A stretch of 25,968 nt of DNA from SFTJ01 sp051871515 (GCA_051871515.1 JBJECY010000129.1:1-25968); one strand, 5' to 3'; counted from the stretch's first letter, positions 6,887 through 15,666 are shown. Numbers and translations are program-made. Notes: generated by a model from the sequence alone, not told the origin.

Positions 6887-9800
6887 TCAGAAGCGGTTAC
6901 CGCCACCAAAGCCGCCAGGACCACCTTGCGGACCGGGGCCAGGGCCGAAGCCGGGACCACCTTGCGGACCGGGACCAAAGCCATCGTAGTCAACTGCGCC
7001 CTTTTCACGCTTGCCAAAGGTCTGGAAGCGATAAGAAACGGTGCCCATGAAGTAACGACCCAGCGAGTTGGTCCAGCTTTGAACTTCGCTTTGACCAGTG
7101 TTGCTGAAGGTGATGTTCTTGCGTTGACCCAGCATATCATATCCCTTGATTCCGATAGTGGCATTTTTACCTCTCAGGAACTGATATTCAATCGAAGCAT
7201 TCCAAATCCATTGTTTGGTGTTGTAGCCCGAGTCGTAACCACTGGTGGCAGTGTAACGCAAATCGGTGTTGAGCACCAGGTTGCCAATGTAGAGTGTTCC
7301 GTCGAAGCGACCGCCATACGAGTGGATGTCGCGGTTGTTGGCTGTGGTGAGAGAGTTGCGGCTCGACTGATAGCCATAGGTTGGGCGCAATTCCAACTCA
7401 ACGATGCTTGTGCGGAAGCTCATGCCGGGCGAGAAGCTGAAGTTGAACGAGCCTGCCTTGTTGAGCATATCGTCAGAAACATATTGCAGAATACTCTCAG
7501 CCTTGGTGAGGTCGGTGGTAGTGATGTCGCTCTTGCCCACGTTGTAGCCTTCTGAGCGGCTGTAAGCCAAGCGCATGAAGCTGCGGAAGTAGAACTTCTT
7601 GCCAGGCAGCGGCATACTCATCATACCCATAAGGTTGGCGTTCCAACTGCCGTCGAGGTTGGTGTAGGTCGATGCACTCTTACCGGTGGTGCGGTCAGAG
7701 ATTGACACTGACGACACGTTGTTTTTGGTGTAGTTGAAACCTGCGTTAAGCATCCAGCTGCGTTGGCTCTCGCTGTTGAAGTCGTTGAAGCGGAAGTTGA
7801 AGCGGTGGCTGAAAGTAGCTTTCAGGTCGGGGTTACCAACCGAGATGCGCATAGGGTTGCTCACATCGGGCACCGGTTGCAACTGAGTCACCGAGGGCTG
7901 GCTGGCGTTGGCGCGATAGTCAATTGAGAGGCTTCGCGTCTTGGTGAACTTAAATCTGATTCGTGCATAGGGCGCAGGGCTCCAGAGCCAGCTTGTGGTG
8001 ATGTTGCGCTCAGGGTTGAGCAGGTCTTTACTCTTTTGCATTGTTCCCATGAGTTGCACACCGGCATCAAGACGATAGAGCGAGTTCACCTTCTTATATC
8101 CCAATTGGAAGTATTGGGTGAAGAACTGGTTGCGGAACTGGCTACTCTGGTTGTGGTTGAACACATCGAGAGCATCGCGCACGTTATAGTCGCGGTCGAG
8201 TATATCAAACAGCAGCTCCTCGTTATCGAGCGTTGAGAAACCAAATGTTTCTTTGAGCGAGCGTTGCACATTGGCATCAGAGAGCAACGAATACATGAAG
8301 TATTGGCTATTGAGAGCGGTTTGCGCCTCAGGCACGTCGCTTAGTGTTGAGTAGCGGTCATACACGTTTTTGTCGCTATTGTTGAAGCGATAGTTGGCGC
8401 GATAAGCAAACTGCAAGAAGTTGGCTTTGGTGATATCGCCAAGCGGCTCGGTCCAAGTGATGCGACCGTTCACGGTGTTGCTCCATGTGTGGTTGCGTAT
8501 GAGCTGGCTGATATCTTCATCTTCTGCTGCATCGTCTTCATATTCGTTGAGCGTGTGGGTATTGTTGTTCTCGCGCATGTTTGAGAGCTGATATCTCACT
8601 TGCGCACTGAAGCTGCGGCCCTTGTGGCTCTTGAAGTTGTGGTTATAAACCAACTCACCGCCAAACTCATAGCTCTTGCCGTCGTCAACGTCCTGCTCGG
8701 CACTGCGGTTCACGGCAGTGGCATCGGCAGCTGTTGTGCCGGTGGCAAGTTGCGAGATTGAGTTGTCCCAGCTCTTGTTGAAGTTGAGCGACATGTTTGG
8801 CCTGAAGTCAATCACGTTGCACGAGTCAATCTGCCAGCGCAGGCGCAGGTTCATGCCCACGTTGTCACGGTCGTTCTTTGAGATTGATTTTGACTGAGTG
8901 ACGTTGGTGTAGTCAGTAAACGATTGTATGGTTGAGCGTTGGGTTTGATAATCGCGGCTTGAATGAGAATACATCACGTTACCGCCAATGCGGAAGGTTT
9001 CCTCATTACCAATGTTGAAGTTGAATCCCAGGTTTTGGCTGGTGTTGATACCGCTGTTACCGCCACCGCGCGAGAATCGTGCGGCACCGCCATCGGTAAA
9101 GCCCATATTATTGGTGTTGTTGGCACCCGCCACAAACGAGAACTGGTTGCCGTCGCGGAAGTAGTTTGCCATGCCGCGTGCGCCATAGCGGTCGTCTGAG
9201 CCATATCCGGCAGTGACATTGCCCACCCAGCCTTGGTTCATGCCTTTTTTCACAGTGAGGTTAATCACCGTCTCATCTTCGCCGTCGTCAACGCCGGTGA
9301 GTCGTGCAAGGTCGCTCTTGCGGTCAATCACTTGCAGCTTGTCAATCATGTTGGCAGGCAGGTTTTTACTTGCCACGGTTGGGTCGTCGGCAAAAAACTC
9401 CTTGCCGTCAACAAGAAACTTGGTCACCGTCTTGCCGTTGGCGGTGATTGAGCCATCGGTGCCCACCTCAACGCCTGGCAGACGCTTCAACAGGTCTTCA
9501 ACCACGGCATTGACTTGCGTCTTATAGCTGTCGGCATTATATTCCACCGTGTCTTCTTTCACGGTGATTTCGGTTTTCACTCCCACCACAGTAGCCTCTT
9601 TCAGCATCACCGAACTGGGCTTCATGGCAATGGTGCCCAAAGCTAATTTGCCGCTCTGAGGCACTGTCACTGATTTGTTGATGTTTGAATAGCCCAAATA
9701 AGTGATTTTGAGCACATAGCGCCCAGCTGGCACGGTGGGAATTGAGAAATTGCCTTCCACGTCGCTGGTGGCACCGTTCACAAACGTGCTGTCGCGCGAG

Positions 9801-9943
9801 GCTTTTACGAGTTTTAGAGTGGCTTCAATGAGTGGCGACTGGTCGTCGGCATCTACTATCTTACCGGTGATTTTGGCATTGACATTGAGTGTCACTGCCA
9901 TCGTCATTAGGGCGGCAAGCAAATGTTGCAGGGGGAGTTTCAT
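6887..9943 (-). CDS. Outer-membrane beta-barrel receptor-like protein with Gly/Pro tail
   Basis: The 1018-residue protein has a signal peptide (MKLPLQHLLAALMTM to NVNA, about residue 23), then a carboxypeptidase-regulatory-like beta-sandwich (about 24-105, KITGKIVDADDQSP), a plug-like domain (about 115-215; LLKRLPGVEV, FLVDGKEFFADDP) and a long barrel of aromatic-rich alternating strands reaching about residue 975 (GTVSYRFQTF). This is the pattern of the Bacteroidetes outer-membrane beta-barrel family related to TonB-dependent receptors. No SusD partner follows, so it is not called SusC. The last 40 or so residues are unusual: a Gly/Pro/Gln-rich tail with a 12-residue repeat (PGPQGGPGFGPG) beyond the final strand, ending GGGNRF. 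Ligand unknown. It is flanked by its own terminator and diverges from the ABC exporter gene. Confidence 0.85.
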   Translation of the reverse strand: MKLPLQHLLAALMTMAVTLNVNAKITGKIVDADDQSPLIEATLKLVKASRDSTFVNGATSDVEGNFSIPTVPAGRYVLKITYLGYSNINKSVTVPQSGKLALGTIAMKPSSVMLKEATVVGVKTEITVKEDTVEYNADSYKTQVNAVVEDLLKRLPGVEVGTDGSITANGKTVTKFLVDGKEFFADDPTVASKNLPANMIDKLQVIDRKSDLARLTGVDDGEDETVINLTVKKGMNQGWVGNVTAGYGSDDRYGARGMANYFRDGNQFSFVAGANNTNNMGFTDGGAARFSRGGGNSGINTSQNLGFNFNIGNEETFRIGGNVMYSHSSRDYQTQRSTIQSFTDYTNVTQSKSISKNDRDNVGMNLRLRWQIDSCNVIDFRPNMSLNFNKSWDNSISQLATGTTAADATAVNRSAEQDVDDGKSYEFGGELVYNHNFKSHKGRSFSAQVRYQLSNMRENNNTHTLNEYEDDAAEDEDISQLIRNHTWSNTVNGRITWTEPLGDITKANFLQFAYRANYRFNNSDKNVYDRYSTLSDVPEAQTALNSQYFMYSLLSDANVQRSLKETFGFSTLDNEELLFDILDRDYNVRDALDVFNHNQSSQFRNQFFTQYFQLGYKKVNSLYRLDAGVQLMGTMQKSKDLLNPERNITTSWLWSPAPYARIRFKFTKTRSLSIDYRANASQPSVTQLQPVPDVSNPMRISVGNPDLKATFSHRFNFRFNDFNSESQRSWMLNAGFNYTKNNVSSVSISDRTTGKSASTYTNLDGSWNANLMGMMSMPLPGKKFYFRSFMRLAYSRSEGYNVGKSDITTTDLTKAESILQYVSDDMLNKAGSFNFSFSPGMSFRTSIVELELRPTYGYQSSRNSLTTANNRDIHSYGGRFDGTLYIGNLVLNTDLRYTATSGYDSGYNTKQWIWNASIEYQFLRGKNATIGIKGYDMLGQRKNITFSNTGQSEVQSWTNSLGRYFMGTVSYRFQTFGKREKGAVDYDGFGPGPQGGPGFGPGPGPQGGPGGFGGGNRF
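6918..6973 (-). repeat. 36-bp-period repeat in Gly/Pro-rich tail
   Basis: The 20-mer GGACCACCTTGCGGACCGGG (read on +) occurs at 6918-6937 and again at 6954-6973, a period of 36 bases. Because 36 is a multiple of three, it gives a 12-residue protein repeat in the C-terminal tail of the beta-barrel protein. Confidence 0.8.
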
Positions 9944-10040
9944 TGTTATTTTTTGTTTTTTTTACCTATAATTTGCTTATTCTATTGAATTTTTTCACGG
10001 TTTTTAGATGCAACGTAAGGCAGAAAGTTTAATTGTTTCA

Positions 10041-10048
10041 TATCTTTG
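10041..10048 (+). promoter_or_regulatory. -7 box upstream of the ABC exporter
   Basis: TATCTTTG is a full match to TAnnTTTG and predicts a leader of about 80 bases before the ATG at 10133. No TTG is found about 20 bases upstream, so the -33 element is weak or absent. Confidence 0.45.
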
Positions 10049-10132
10049 CATACAAATTTTTTTTGCTCTCATCCACCATAATAATATTTTTTTACACCCA
10101 TCAACAACCCATTTAATGTCAAAACACCGACA

Positions 10133-11959
10133 ATGAAAGATTTTTTGAAAATATTATACCGTTTTGTGCCGCCCTATAAGCGATATCTTGCCCTTAACGT
10201 AATCTTCAACCTGCTGGCAGCGTTTCTCACGCTGTTCTCGTTTGCGCTCATCATCCCCATCCTTGAGATGCTGTTTAAAATCAACGATGCCTCTTATGGA
10301 TATATGGCAATGGGCAGCGGCTCAATCAAAGAGGTGGTGGTGAACAATTTCTACTACTACACGCAACTGGTGATTGACCGCTGGGGTCAGAGCATGGCAC
10401 TTGCCGGCTTGGCTGTGATGTTGGTGGTGATGACGGCTCTCAAAACCGGATGCGCCTATCTGAGCGCATTCTTCATGGTGCCCATACGCGCCGGCGTGGT
10501 ACGCGACATCCGCAACACCATCTATCGCAAAATCCTCGACCTGCCCATGGGATTCTTCACCAGCGAGCGCAAAGGCGACGTGATGGCTCGCATGAGCGGC
10601 GACGTCACCGAGGTTGAGAACAGTATCATGGCTTCGCTCGACATGATTTTTAAGAACCCTATAATGATAATTGTATGCCTTGGCACCATGATTGCCGTGA
10701 GCTGGCAACTCACCGTGTTTGTGCTCATATTGCTGCCTTTGGCTGGATATGTGATGGGCAAGGTGGGCAAACGGCTCAAACGCGTGTCGCTCGAGGGGCA
10801 AACGCAATGGGGCGTGATACTCTCAAACATCGAGGAGACCTTGGGCGGATTGCGCATCATCAAGGCTTTTAATGCCCAGCATAAGGCCGAAGCACGGTTC
10901 CGTAACGAGAACAGCCTGTTTGCTCGCATCACCACGCGCATGATGCGCCGCCACGAGCTGGCTCACCCCATGAGCGAGTTTCTGGGCACCACCACCATCG
11001 CCATTGTGCTGTGGTTTGGCGGCACGCTCATCTTGATGGGGTCAAGCAGCATCAGCGCAGCCTCGTTTATCTATTATATGGTGATTTTCTACAGCATCAT
11101 CAACCCCGCCAAAGACCTCTCAAAAGCCTCTTACAGCATACAGCGCGGATTGGCTTCGATGGAGCGCATCGACAAGATTCTCAAAGCCGAGAACCCCATC
11201 AAGGAGCCAACTCAGCCCGTTGCGCTGCCTGCCTTGAAACAGGGCATTTGCTATGAAAACGTGCAATTCAGCTACGGCGGCGAGTGGTCAATAAGCGACG
11301 TCACTCTCAATATCCCGGCTGGCGCCACCGTGGCTCTTGTGGGACAATCAGGCTCAGGCAAATCGACCCTTGCCGACCTGCTGCCGCGATTCTACGACGT
11401 TGACAACGGGCGCATCACCATCGACGGCATCGACATTCGCCACGTGCGCACCACCGACCTGCGCGCACTCATGGGCAACGTCAACCAAGAGGCTATCTTG
11501 TTTAACGATACGTTCTACAACAACATCACCTTTGGCGTAGAAAATCCCACGCACGATGATGTGGTTCATGCCGCCAAGGTGGCAAACGCCTACGACTTTA
11601 TTATGGCATCGGAACAAGGCTTTGAAACCAACATCGGCGACCGCGGCTGCCGCCTCTCGGGCGGACAACGCCAGCGCATTAGCATTGCCCGTGCCATCCT
11701 CAAAAACCCATCGATTCTCATCCTCGACGAAGCCACCTCGGCGCTCGACACCGAGAGCGAACGCTTGGTGCAGGAGGCCCTCGACAACCTGATGCACGGA
11801 CGCACCACGCTGGTGATTGCCCACCGCCTGTCAACCATCAAAAACGCCGATATGATTTGTGTTATGCACGAAGGACGCATTGTGGAACGCGGCACGCACG
11901 ACCAACTCATAGCCCAGGGCGGATACTACAAAAAGCTGGTTGACATGCAGAAATTCTAA
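10133..11959 (+). CDS. ABC exporter, MsbA-like (fused TMD-NBD)
   Basis: The 608-residue half-transporter has an N-terminal six-helix transmembrane domain (about 1-340) and a C-terminal ATPase domain. ATPase motifs are complete: Walker A GQSGSGKST (404-412), signature LSGGQRQR (508-515), Walker B ILILDEATSALD (D532, E533) and the switch His564 in IAHRLST. It would act as a homodimer in the inner membrane. Length and layout match MsbA, the lipid A flippase, and related lipid or drug exporters, but the substrate cannot be proved from sequence. An insert between the first two helices (about 45-85) seems longer than in E. coli MsbA. It stands alone on the + strand, divergent from the beta-barrel gene, and ends before a hairpin at 12046-12089. 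Confidence 0.9.
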   Translation: MKDFLKILYRFVPPYKRYLALNVIFNLLAAFLTLFSFALIIPILEMLFKINDASYGYMAMGSGSIKEVVVNNFYYYTQLVIDRWGQSMALAGLAVMLVVMTALKTGCAYLSAFFMVPIRAGVVRDIRNTIYRKILDLPMGFFTSERKGDVMARMSGDVTEVENSIMASLDMIFKNPIMIIVCLGTMIAVSWQLTVFVLILLPLAGYVMGKVGKRLKRVSLEGQTQWGVILSNIEETLGGLRIIKAFNAQHKAEARFRNENSLFARITTRMMRRHELAHPMSEFLGTTTIAIVLWFGGTLILMGSSSISAASFIYYMVIFYSIINPAKDLSKASYSIQRGLASMERIDKILKAENPIKEPTQPVALPALKQGICYENVQFSYGGEWSISDVTLNIPAGATVALVGQSGSGKSTLADLLPRFYDVDNGRITIDGIDIRHVRTTDLRALMGNVNQEAILFNDTFYNNITFGVENPTHDDVVHAAKVANAYDFIMASEQGFETNIGDRGCRLSGGQRQRISIARAILKNPSILILDEATSALDTESERLVQEALDNLMHGRTTLVIAHRLSTIKNADMICVMHEGRIVERGTHDQLIAQGGYYKKLVDMQKF

Positions 11960-12045
11960 TGCTCAAAGCTCGCTAATTAAAAACAAATCACACCCCCCTC
12001 AGCGGTGCGCCAAACAGCAACCTCATGGGCAGGGGAAAGGCACAT

Positions 12046-12089
12046 AAAAAGGCCGGGGAGAGAAACCTGTTATTCTCATCTCCGGCTTT
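12046..12089. terminator. Bidirectional hairpin terminator
   Basis: Two arms of about 17 bases (12046-12064 and 12073-12089; core GGCCGG with CCGGC, GAGAA with TTCTC, one bulge) form a hairpin. On the - strand it is followed by TTTTT, making a good terminator for the GH29-like gene. On the + strand it ends in GGCTTTACT, a weaker one for the ABC exporter gene. Confidence 0.65.
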
Positions 12090-12108
12090 ACTATGCACAT
12101 CGCGCCAC

Positions 12109-12154
12109 ACCCGGCAAAACCAGCAAATCTGCCATACCCGGCAAAACCGGCAAA
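12109..12154. repeat. 19-bp direct repeat pair
   Basis: ACCCGGCAAAACCAGCAAA at 12109-12127 recurs as ACCCGGCAAAACCGGCAAA at 12136-12154, with one mismatch and a 27-base period. It lies between the terminator and the stop of the GH29-like gene. No function is apparent. Confidence 0.6.
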
Positions 12155-12185
12155 CTCTTGACAATCAGCCGAGTTTCACAGCCAA

Positions 12186-13217
12186 TCACTTAGCTTGGTT
12201 GGCGCTATTGTATTCCTTTATCATTTGCCCAACCGCTTTGAGGGTTTTCACATCAATATCGCGGATTTTACCCTCATAATTCGGGCCAATGTTCAGCGAG
12301 AATATGTTTTTACATTCCACTGCTTTCTTGTAGTCCTCAAATATCTTGGTTGCAGGCAGGCACAAGCCATCGTGCTTTGGCAACGAATAGAACCATTGCG
12401 CACCGCCATTGTGTGGCGGCAATATGGGATAGGTGAACTCAGCCACCATATATCCGTTGTAACTGCTCTCCTGAGCCTTGTTGTATTTCGATGCCGAAGC
12501 ATCGCCCAGAATGCCCGGCGTGCCCATCTCACGAAGACACAAACGCCCCGACGGCTCGCCATGATTATACCCCACAAAGCAGTTTGGCTGAAACTGATGA
12601 ACCCATTGGGTGGTCTCGGCATGCGACAAGCCGCCATCGCCAACAGCATGGTCAAACCAAATCAGCTCAATGTCGCCGTATTGCGTGAGCAACTCCTTCA
12701 ACTGCGCCTTTTTCACTTCGGGATTCACCCCGCCGGCATCGCGGCCGCCGCCCTTGCCTCGCGTGGCACCCGGCCAATTCCAATCGCCCTCCGAGAAATA
12801 TAAGCCTAACTTAATGCCATATTTATCGCACGACTTGCGCAGCATCTTCAGCACGTCTTTCTTCAGCGGCGAGTTGGTCACCTTCAGGTCGGTGGTCTTT
12901 GTATCCCACAGGCAAAAGCCATCGTGATGCTTTGCCAACACATATATGTAGCTCATGCCGGCTTCTTTAGCCACCCTCGCCCATTGGTCGGTGTCGCACT
13001 TGGTGGCCCTGAAAAACTCGGGCGGCAGCTCCTGACCCGTCCACTCCATTCCTGAAAACGTGCTGAACGACCAGCAAATGAACATGCCGAATTTCATATC
13101 AGAGACCTGCTTTGCCCTGATTTCATCGGGTATTTTATTGGCACCGTTGTTTGTCTGTGAGAAAACCAAGAACCATTGCAATACTCCCACACACAAAAGA
13201 AATATTCTTAATTTCAT
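12186..13217 (-). CDS. GH29-like (alpha-L-fucosidase family) secreted protein
   Basis: The 343-residue protein has a signal peptide (MKLRIFLLCVGVLQWFLVFS, cleavage near residue 20) and then a TIM-barrel of the GH29 type. Recognisable blocks are FGMFICWS (43-50), FFRATKCDTDQWARVAKEAG (68-87), KHHDGFCLWDT (96-106), KYGIKLGLYFS (132-142), ELIWFDH (184-190, with Asp189 at the usual nucleophile place) and LNIGPNYEG (308-316). GH29 enzymes release alpha-linked L-fucose with retention. Two points are odd: the family His in FGxFIHWG, which contacts fucose, is Cys48 here, and the protein is about 100 residues shorter than typical, lacking the C-terminal beta-sandwich. The substrate may therefore not be fucose. 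It has hairpins on both sides, so it is probably transcribed alone; no -7 box was found upstream. Confidence 0.8.
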   Translation of the reverse strand: MKLRIFLLCVGVLQWFLVFSQTNNGANKIPDEIRAKQVSDMKFGMFICWSFSTFSGMEWTGQELPPEFFRATKCDTDQWARVAKEAGMSYIYVLAKHHDGFCLWDTKTTDLKVTNSPLKKDVLKMLRKSCDKYGIKLGLYFSEGDWNWPGATRGKGGGRDAGGVNPEVKKAQLKELLTQYGDIELIWFDHAVGDGGLSHAETTQWVHQFQPNCFVGYNHGEPSGRLCLREMGTPGILGDASASKYNKAQESSYNGYMVAEFTYPILPPHNGGAQWFYSLPKHDGLCLPATKIFEDYKKAVECKNIFSLNIGPNYEGKIRDIDVKTLKAVGQMIKEYNSANQAK

Positions 13218-13298
13218 AACCTCGTTATCACTTTTTCAATTGTTGTTATCATGATTTTTCTTCTGCCGAGCCACAACAGCCGGCTGAATAAACAAAGT

Positions 13299-13335
13299 TG
13301 CACGGCTATAGCCCCATTGGCGCTAACGCCGTGCA
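13299..13335 (-). terminator. Hairpin terminator of the beta-helix gene
   Basis: Outer arms TGCACGGC (13299-13306) and GCCGTGCA (13328-13335) pair perfectly, with an inner TAGC/GCTA pair. On the - strand the hairpin is followed by ACTTTGTTTATT. It lies 67 bases past the stop of the beta-helix gene and separates it from the GH29-like gene. Confidence 0.6.
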
Positions 13336-13401
13336 TCTTATCGCTAATTAATTACGGTGAAACCACCTTTGCCGCCACCATTCAGTGGCACAGATGCTGT
13401 T

Positions 13402-15504
13402 TTACTGGGCTGTGTAATAGCTGCTGCACGCCTTCTCGCGCAAGATGATAATCTCACGGAAGGCGGCAATATCCTCTTGGCTCATGAGCGCCTTGTTGCG
13501 CCATTCTTGCGAACCATACACGCCGGCTTGGGTGTAATCCCACGGCTCGTAGCCAATCTTCTTGGCTGCCTTCATGCTCTTGAATCGGAAATCGGCATGC
13601 GCAGCGTCAATGAATTGCGGGTTGGCAAGCAGCGAGTGCTTCTCGTGAGCCTTGCTCCACTCGGCAAAGGTCTTGCCAAGCAATTGCGGCTGCGAGGTGC
13701 GCAAATCCCAATACAGATTGTGATGATAGTCAATCTTAGCCTTATCCCACGCTCCGCTCATCACAGCACCACAGTCGGCAAGCACAATGTTGTTGCTGAA
13801 GGTGAACGAGCGATGTGCCTCAACGCGAGTGAATTGCAAAGTTTGATATTGCCCAAAGGCAAGAATATTGTTGCTGATGATGTTGTCTTTGCCGTAGTGC
13901 TGATGGAATGCGCCGCTCTTGCAGGCATACACCACATTATGGTCCATGCTCACGCCGGTGCTACCCTCATCAGTGTAGAGTCCCCAGCCGCCGTAATCGT
14001 AGCTGTAAACATCGTGAATATGGTTGTGGTGCACGCGTGTGCCGGGCGATATGCCCAAGGTATAGACGGCACCCATATCCGACAGCTCGCCCCAACCCAC
14101 ATGATGTATGTGGTTGTAAGCCACCTCGTTGTGATAGGCATAACTTGGAGTGTAGCCCCAAATCCAACCCACCGACACGCCCGAGTAGCGCAGATTTGAG
14201 ATTTCGTTATGCAACAGCTTGTTATACGACGAGTGGAAGATGGCAACGCCCACGCCGCAAGGCAGCACCATACCGGTGCGCTGAATGATGTTGTTCTCAA
14301 TCACCACGCCGCGAGTCACCAAAGTTGAGTCGTCAGGCACAATGATGTCGCCAATCTTCACGCCGCCCGAGCCAAGGTCGCTGAGCAAGCTATGCTTCAC
14401 GCTGCACTCAGCGCAAGCCTTGCGGAACCAGAAGCCATAGTTGCCGGTGTGCATCACTCGGCAGTCTTTGAAGTTCACGTTCTCGGCAAAGTCAAGGTGT
14501 ATGGTAGCAGGATTGCTTGCCGCAGCCTGTTCAGGCTCGTTGCCCCACTTTGGCATCAAATAAGCCGAGTGTTCAAAGCTGATGTTGCTGAAAGTGATGT
14601 TTTTCACCTTGGCGGCATTGCTGCCCTCGACCTTCAACAGAGTGCCCACGGCAGGCGCAAGCACTTGTGCGCGAGTCATATCCTCGCCGCGACGCGGCAA
14701 ATAATAGAGCGTGGCAGTCTTTGAGTCGAACCACCATTCGCCGGGCATGGTGATGGCTTCCTTATAGTTTTCAAGCACAAAGCGGCTGCCGCGTGTGATT
14801 TGGTTCCAAGGTTTCATGCCACCGCCGTTGAGGAAGATGAAACCCGAGTCGGGAACAATCTCGTTGAGATAACGGCGCGTGTTGTCCCATTTGTGATAGA
14901 ACATCGCCATCACGTTTTGGCGTTGCTCATAGGGCAGCGAGGCAATAGAGGCCAAAGCATCTTTGCCCACATTGATTTGCTGTGTGGCATATTGCGGAGC
15001 GCGGCCTGTGCCTTGATAATGCACGGTTTCTTTTGAGCCTTCAACCATAAACCACTCTTTATCGGGTGTGCGGGCGCGCGTGGCTCGCTCACCGTTCACG
15101 TATAGCTGTTCAAAGGTGAATCCATAGCTCTTGGCTGCGTCAACAGTGGCAACCCACAAGCCGCCCTCGCCGCGACGCCAACCGTCAATGGCTATTGCTC
15201 CGCTCATCACGGCAGGCTCGTTGCCCGTGCAACGCACCACAATGGGCACCTTGGGGCTTTTTAATATCTCAATGGTTTTTTGCACTTGATAGATGCCCGG
15301 TGCCACATCAACGCACACCGTGTCAACGCCGCTCATGGTCACAGCCTTGTCAATGGCTCGCTGAAGCGAGTAGAATGGCTTTGCAGCCGACCCGTCGGCA
15401 ACAGCATCGTTGCCTGTGGTGTTAACGTGCACCACCTCGCGGGCACTCATGCCAAAGCACACACCCACAAGCATGGCAATCAAAAGAATTTTTTTCTTCA
15501 TCAT
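13402..15504 (-). CDS. Secreted right-handed beta-helix protein, GH141-like
   Basis: The 700-residue protein has a signal peptide (MMKKKILLIAMLVGVCFGMSA, about 1-21), then a pectate-lyase-type start (HVNTTGNDAVADGSAAKPFYSLQRAID) in which a periodic beta-helix begins, a beta-rich insert about 110-310, and many N-N-I / H-N-x-I turns (VVIENNIIQ, YNHIHHVG, HHNHIHDV, ISNNILAFG). The block GGWGLYTDEGSTG (505-517) contains acidic residues D512 and E513 likely to be at an active site. The overall layout resembles GH141, whose studied Bacteroides member is an alpha-L-fucosidase acting on rhamnogalacturonan II and whose clostridial member is a xylanase. GH141 assignment and substrate are inference from memory. 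A consensus - strand promoter lies at 15635-15666 and a terminator at 13299-13335, so it is its own transcription unit. Confidence 0.78.
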   Translation of the reverse strand: MMKKKILLIAMLVGVCFGMSAREVVHVNTTGNDAVADGSAAKPFYSLQRAIDKAVTMSGVDTVCVDVAPGIYQVQKTIEILKSPKVPIVVRCTGNEPAVMSGAIAIDGWRRGEGGLWVATVDAAKSYGFTFEQLYVNGERATRARTPDKEWFMVEGSKETVHYQGTGRAPQYATQQINVGKDALASIASLPYEQRQNVMAMFYHKWDNTRRYLNEIVPDSGFIFLNGGGMKPWNQITRGSRFVLENYKEAITMPGEWWFDSKTATLYYLPRRGEDMTRAQVLAPAVGTLLKVEGSNAAKVKNITFSNISFEHSAYLMPKWGNEPEQAAASNPATIHLDFAENVNFKDCRVMHTGNYGFWFRKACAECSVKHSLLSDLGSGGVKIGDIIVPDDSTLVTRGVVIENNIIQRTGMVLPCGVGVAIFHSSYNKLLHNEISNLRYSGVSVGWIWGYTPSYAYHNEVAYNHIHHVGWGELSDMGAVYTLGISPGTRVHHNHIHDVYSYDYGGWGLYTDEGSTGVSMDHNVVYACKSGAFHQHYGKDNIISNNILAFGQYQTLQFTRVEAHRSFTFSNNIVLADCGAVMSGAWDKAKIDYHHNLYWDLRTSQPQLLGKTFAEWSKAHEKHSLLANPQFIDAAHADFRFKSMKAAKKIGYEPWDYTQAGVYGSQEWRNKALMSQEDIAAFREIIILREKACSSYYTAQ

Positions 15505-15634
15505 GTAATTGATTTTAATGAGTATTTAGTTTTTTCTTAATTAAAGCATTTCAACATTGGGCACACAGCTGCCGCCACTTCACCACACGGCATACCAGGC
15601 CCCCACATAATTACACCAAAACGTGCATGCATGG

Positions 15635-15666
15635 CAAAATTAATACTCTCTTTGCTTAAAAGCAAA
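15635..15666 (-). promoter_or_regulatory. Promoter of the beta-helix gene with overlapping palindrome
   Basis: On the - strand TTTG (15666-15663) is followed after 20 bases by TAATTTTG (15642-15635), an excellent match to the Bacteroidetes consensus. Transcription should start near 15629, giving a leader of about 125 bases. The inverted repeat TTTGCTT-AA-AAGCAAA (15651-15666) covers the -33 element and half the spacer and could be an operator. Confidence 0.65.

Noticed and set aside
6710..7555. 281-codon open frame on the + strand
   Set aside because: It is antisense to the C-terminal part of the beta-barrel gene and crosses that gene's terminator; no recognisable protein features.
6887..9943. 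SusC-type member of a polysaccharide utilisation locus
   Set aside because: No SusD-like gene is adjacent, and the domain layout fits the separate outer-membrane beta-barrel family with a carboxypeptidase-regulatory-like domain.
10011..10017. Possible - strand -7 box (TACGTTG) for the beta-barrel gene
   Set aside because: It lacks one T of the TAnnTTTG consensus and has no TTG at the correct distance.
12109..12154. Minimal CRISPR array
   Set aside because: Only two imperfect copies with an 8-base spacer and no cas genes nearby.
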